This document shows positions 38,151 to 39,603 of a DNA stretch of 39,603 nt, one piece after another. The position numbers and the translations under genes are program-made. Where the stretch lies: contig JAEKKW010000064.1 of assembly GCA_019510195.1 (NCBI GenBank), forward strand, positions 1 through 39,603. Direction: 5' to 3'. A model generated the notes under the pieces. It made no database searches. It was not told the DNA's origin and worked only from the letters and a program-made list of their open reading frames with translations. The stretch's first letter is position 1. Each line of letters starts with the position of its first letter. The stretch is from Lysobacterales bacterium (GTDB lineage: Bacteria > Pseudomonadota > Gammaproteobacteria > Xanthomonadales > Xanthomonadaceae).

Positions 38151-39182
38151 TCAGGGCAGCGGCACCACGCCCAGCAATGCGTCGACCAGGCGATCGCCGT
38201 TCCAGCCTTCGGCCATCGCCTCGTAGCTGGGCAGGATGCGATGGCGCAACACGTCCGGCGCCACCGCGCGCACGTCTTCCGGCGTGGCGTAATCGCGCCC
38301 GAGCAGCCATGCCCGCGCCCGTGCGCAACGTTCCAGCGCGATCGATCCGCGCGGACTCGCGCCCCAGGCGATGCGCTTCGCCAGATCGCGGTCGTAACTT
38401 GCTGCATCGCGCGACGCCAGCACCAGTTCCACCAGGTAACGCTCGAGCGCGGGCGCGACGTGGACATCCAGTACCGCCGCTCGCGCCGCGAACAGATCAT
38501 CGAGCGCGACCGGCACCGGTGTTTCGGCCGGTTGCCCCAACACGTCGCCACGCGCCGTTTCGCGCGCGATCCGCAGGATCTCGCTTTCGACCCGGGCATC
38601 GGGATAGCCAATCCGCACGTGCATCAGGAAACGATCGAGTTGCGCCTCCGGCAACGGGAAAGTGCCTTCCTGCTCGATCGGGTTCTGCGTCGCCATCACC
38701 AGGAACAGCTTCGGCAGCGGATAGGTCTGGCGCCCGACCGTGACCTGGCGCTCTCCCATCGCCTCGAGCAGCGCCGACTGCACCTTCGCGGGCGCGCGAT
38801 TGATTTCGTCGGCCAGCAGCAATGAATGGAAGATCGGCCCCGACTGGAATTCGAAACGTCCGTCCTGCGGCCGCCACACTTCGGTTCCGGTGAGATCGGC
38901 GGGCAACAGGTCGGGCGTGAACTGGACACGCGCGAACTGCGCGTCCAGGCGCGCCGCCAGCGCGCGGATCGCCGTGGTCTTGGCCAGGCCCGGCGCGCCC
39001 TCCACCAGCAGGTGGCCATCGGCAAGCAGGGCGATCAGCAACCGCTCGATCAGCCTCGACTGGCCCACCACCTGCGTGGACAGGTCGTCCGCCAGCGCAC
39101 GGAAGGTCGCATGCAGGCGGCCATCGGCAACGACGCGTTGCGGCGCCTGCGTGGGCAACTCGGGAGGCAGGATCTGGCTCAT
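38151..39182 (-). CDS. MoxR-family AAA+ ATPase
   Basis: A 343-residue ATPase and first gene of the Bat operon. The Walker A motif is GAPGLAKT (62-69) and Walker B is LLLADEINR (121-129). Sensor 1 is ATQNPIEQEG, and SPRGSIALERCARARAWLLG marks the C-terminal lid. MoxR enzymes act as chaperone-like remodellers for von Willebrand A proteins. BatA and BatB downstream are the likely clients. An upstream in-frame ATG at 39305 would add 41 residues through a hairpin region, so the ATG at 39182 is preferred. Confidence 0.92.
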   Translation of the reverse strand: MSQILPPELPTQAPQRVVADGRLHATFRALADDLSTQVVGQSRLIERLLIALLADGHLLVEGAPGLAKTTAIRALAARLDAQFARVQFTPDLLPADLTGTEVWRPQDGRFEFQSGPIFHSLLLADEINRAPAKVQSALLEAMGERQVTVGRQTYPLPKLFLVMATQNPIEQEGTFPLPEAQLDRFLMHVRIGYPDARVESEILRIARETARGDVLGQPAETPVPVALDDLFAARAAVLDVHVAPALERYLVELVLASRDAASYDRDLAKRIAWGASPRGSIALERCARARAWLLGRDYATPEDVRAVAPDVLRHRILPSYEAMAEGWNGDRLVDALLGVVPLP

Positions 39183-39244
39183 CGGACGATCGCGGGGGAG
39201 ACGACCCAAGTTTGACCGATCGCCCGTTAAATGGTTCCTGACGC

Positions 39245-39294
39245 TGGAAACGGGACGCCCCAAATGGAAACGGGAGCCGAAGCTCCCGTTTCCA
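39245..39294. repeat. Three copies of an 11-base word, two direct and one inverted
   Basis: TGGAAACGGGA occurs at 39245-39255 and 39265-39275, and its exact reverse complement at 39284-39294. The inverted copy can pair with either direct copy, giving two mutually exclusive hairpins between the secretin and moxR genes. Confidence 0.75.
39265..39294 (-). terminator. Terminator-like hairpin after the secretin gene
   Basis: A perfect 13-bp stem (39265-39277 with 39282-39294) with a 4-base CGAA loop (TTCG on the transcribed strand) lies 24 bases past the secretin stop. The following minus-strand bases, TTTGGGG, give only a short T tail, so termination may be partial. Confidence 0.7.
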
Positions 39295-39317
39295 GCACCA
39301 CGCATTGCCTGGTGGCG

Positions 39318-39603
39318 TCAGTGCATCGTCTGCTTGACGCGGATGATGCGCGGCGTCAGGAACACCAGCAGCTCGGCCTTCTGGTGGCTCTTGCTCTTCT
39401 GGCGGAACAGGCTGCCGATCACCGGGATGTCGCCAAGGAACGGCACCTTGTTGACACTGTCGTTGTCCTTGAACTCGTAGACGCCGCCGATCACCACGGT
39501 CTGGCCGTTGTCCATCAGCACCGCGGTATCGACCGCGCGCTTGGCGATGATCGGTACCCGGCCGATCGAGGTATCGAGCCAGCTGTCGAGATCGTCCTTG
39601 GTC
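39318..39603 (-). CDS. pilQ: Type IV pilus secretin PilQ, C-terminal part (5' end beyond window edge)
   Basis: Ninety-four residues from the C-terminal end of a secretin, entering from the right edge. LMDNGQTVVIGGVYEFKDND, KVPFLGDIPVIGSLFRQK and KAELLVFLTPRII are the hallmark segments of the secretin/GspD domain, which forms the outer-membrane gate ring. The KDNDSVNKVPFLG spacing is typical of PilQ, through which type IV pili pass, more than of GspD. The N-terminal AMIN and N domains are outside the window. The gene is followed by a hairpin and then the moxR operon on the same strand. Confidence 0.88.
   Translation of the reverse strand, partial: TKDDLDSWLDTSIGRVPIIAKRAVDTAVLMDNGQTVVIGGVYEFKDNDSVNKVPFLGDIPVIGSLFRQKSKSHQKAELLVFLTPRIIRVKQTMH

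Overview
The window is about 39.6 kb of dense, GC-rich DNA (roughly two thirds G+C) with short intergenic spaces. It is most likely a chromosomal segment of a Xanthomonadaceae/Lysobacteraceae member (Lysobacter, Luteimonas or Xanthomonas relatives). The basis is the protein sequences, the thiS-thiG-trmB arrangement, a gap/pgk/pyk/class I aldolase glycolytic group, a TonB receptor next to a GH3 glucosidase, and a MoxR-DUF58-DUF4381-BatA-BatB-BatD operon. I saw no tRNA, rRNA, CRISPR array, transposase, integrase or phage gene.

Layout. 1-5.8 kb: a GDSL esterase cut by the left edge, thiS, thiG, trmB, an SLC13-type permease, a Rieske protein and a fumarylacetoacetate-hydrolase-family enzyme. 5.8-8.5 kb: mscL, a secreted M28 metallopeptidase and a SpoU-family RNA methyltransferase. 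8.5-12.6 kb: an RND efflux pair (lipoprotein adaptor plus inner-membrane pump), with the pump gene broken. 12.7-18.2 kb: a leftward run of gap, a small unknown gene, truncated hemoglobin, pgk, pyk and class I aldolase. 18.2-26.8 kb: an S1/P1-type nuclease lacking its start, a TonB receptor plus GH3 beta-glucosidase, a divergent GH30 gene that is broken, and a LacI-family regulator. 26.9-32.3 kb: an acetyl-CoA hydrolase/transferase-like enzyme, transketolase and a DAACS-type cation symporter. 32.3-39.2 kb: the Bat operon. 39.3 kb to the end: the 3' end of a PilQ-type secretin gene.

How the genes fit together. The TonB receptor, GH3, GH30 and LacI genes look like a glucan/glucoside scavenging locus. 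A perfect 14-bp palindrome overlaps two divergent promoters between the receptor and GH30 genes and is the obvious LacI-family operator. The glycolytic enzymes and transketolase are core carbon metabolism. The Bat operon encodes a MoxR ATPase with von Willebrand A proteins at the inner membrane, its genes overlapping or nearly abutting.

The main anomaly is that five loci between 10.8 and 24.8 kb each lack an internal or 5' block that their families normally have. These are the RND pump (deletion plus frameshift), PGK (about 75 residues, in frame), GAPDH (about 35 residues, in frame), the nuclease (no start codon) and GH30 (deletion plus frameshift). PGK and GAPDH would not be expected to work without these blocks, so small collapse errors in the assembly are the leading explanation, with real gene decay as the alternative. 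I found no convincing new defence, mobile or biosynthetic system.
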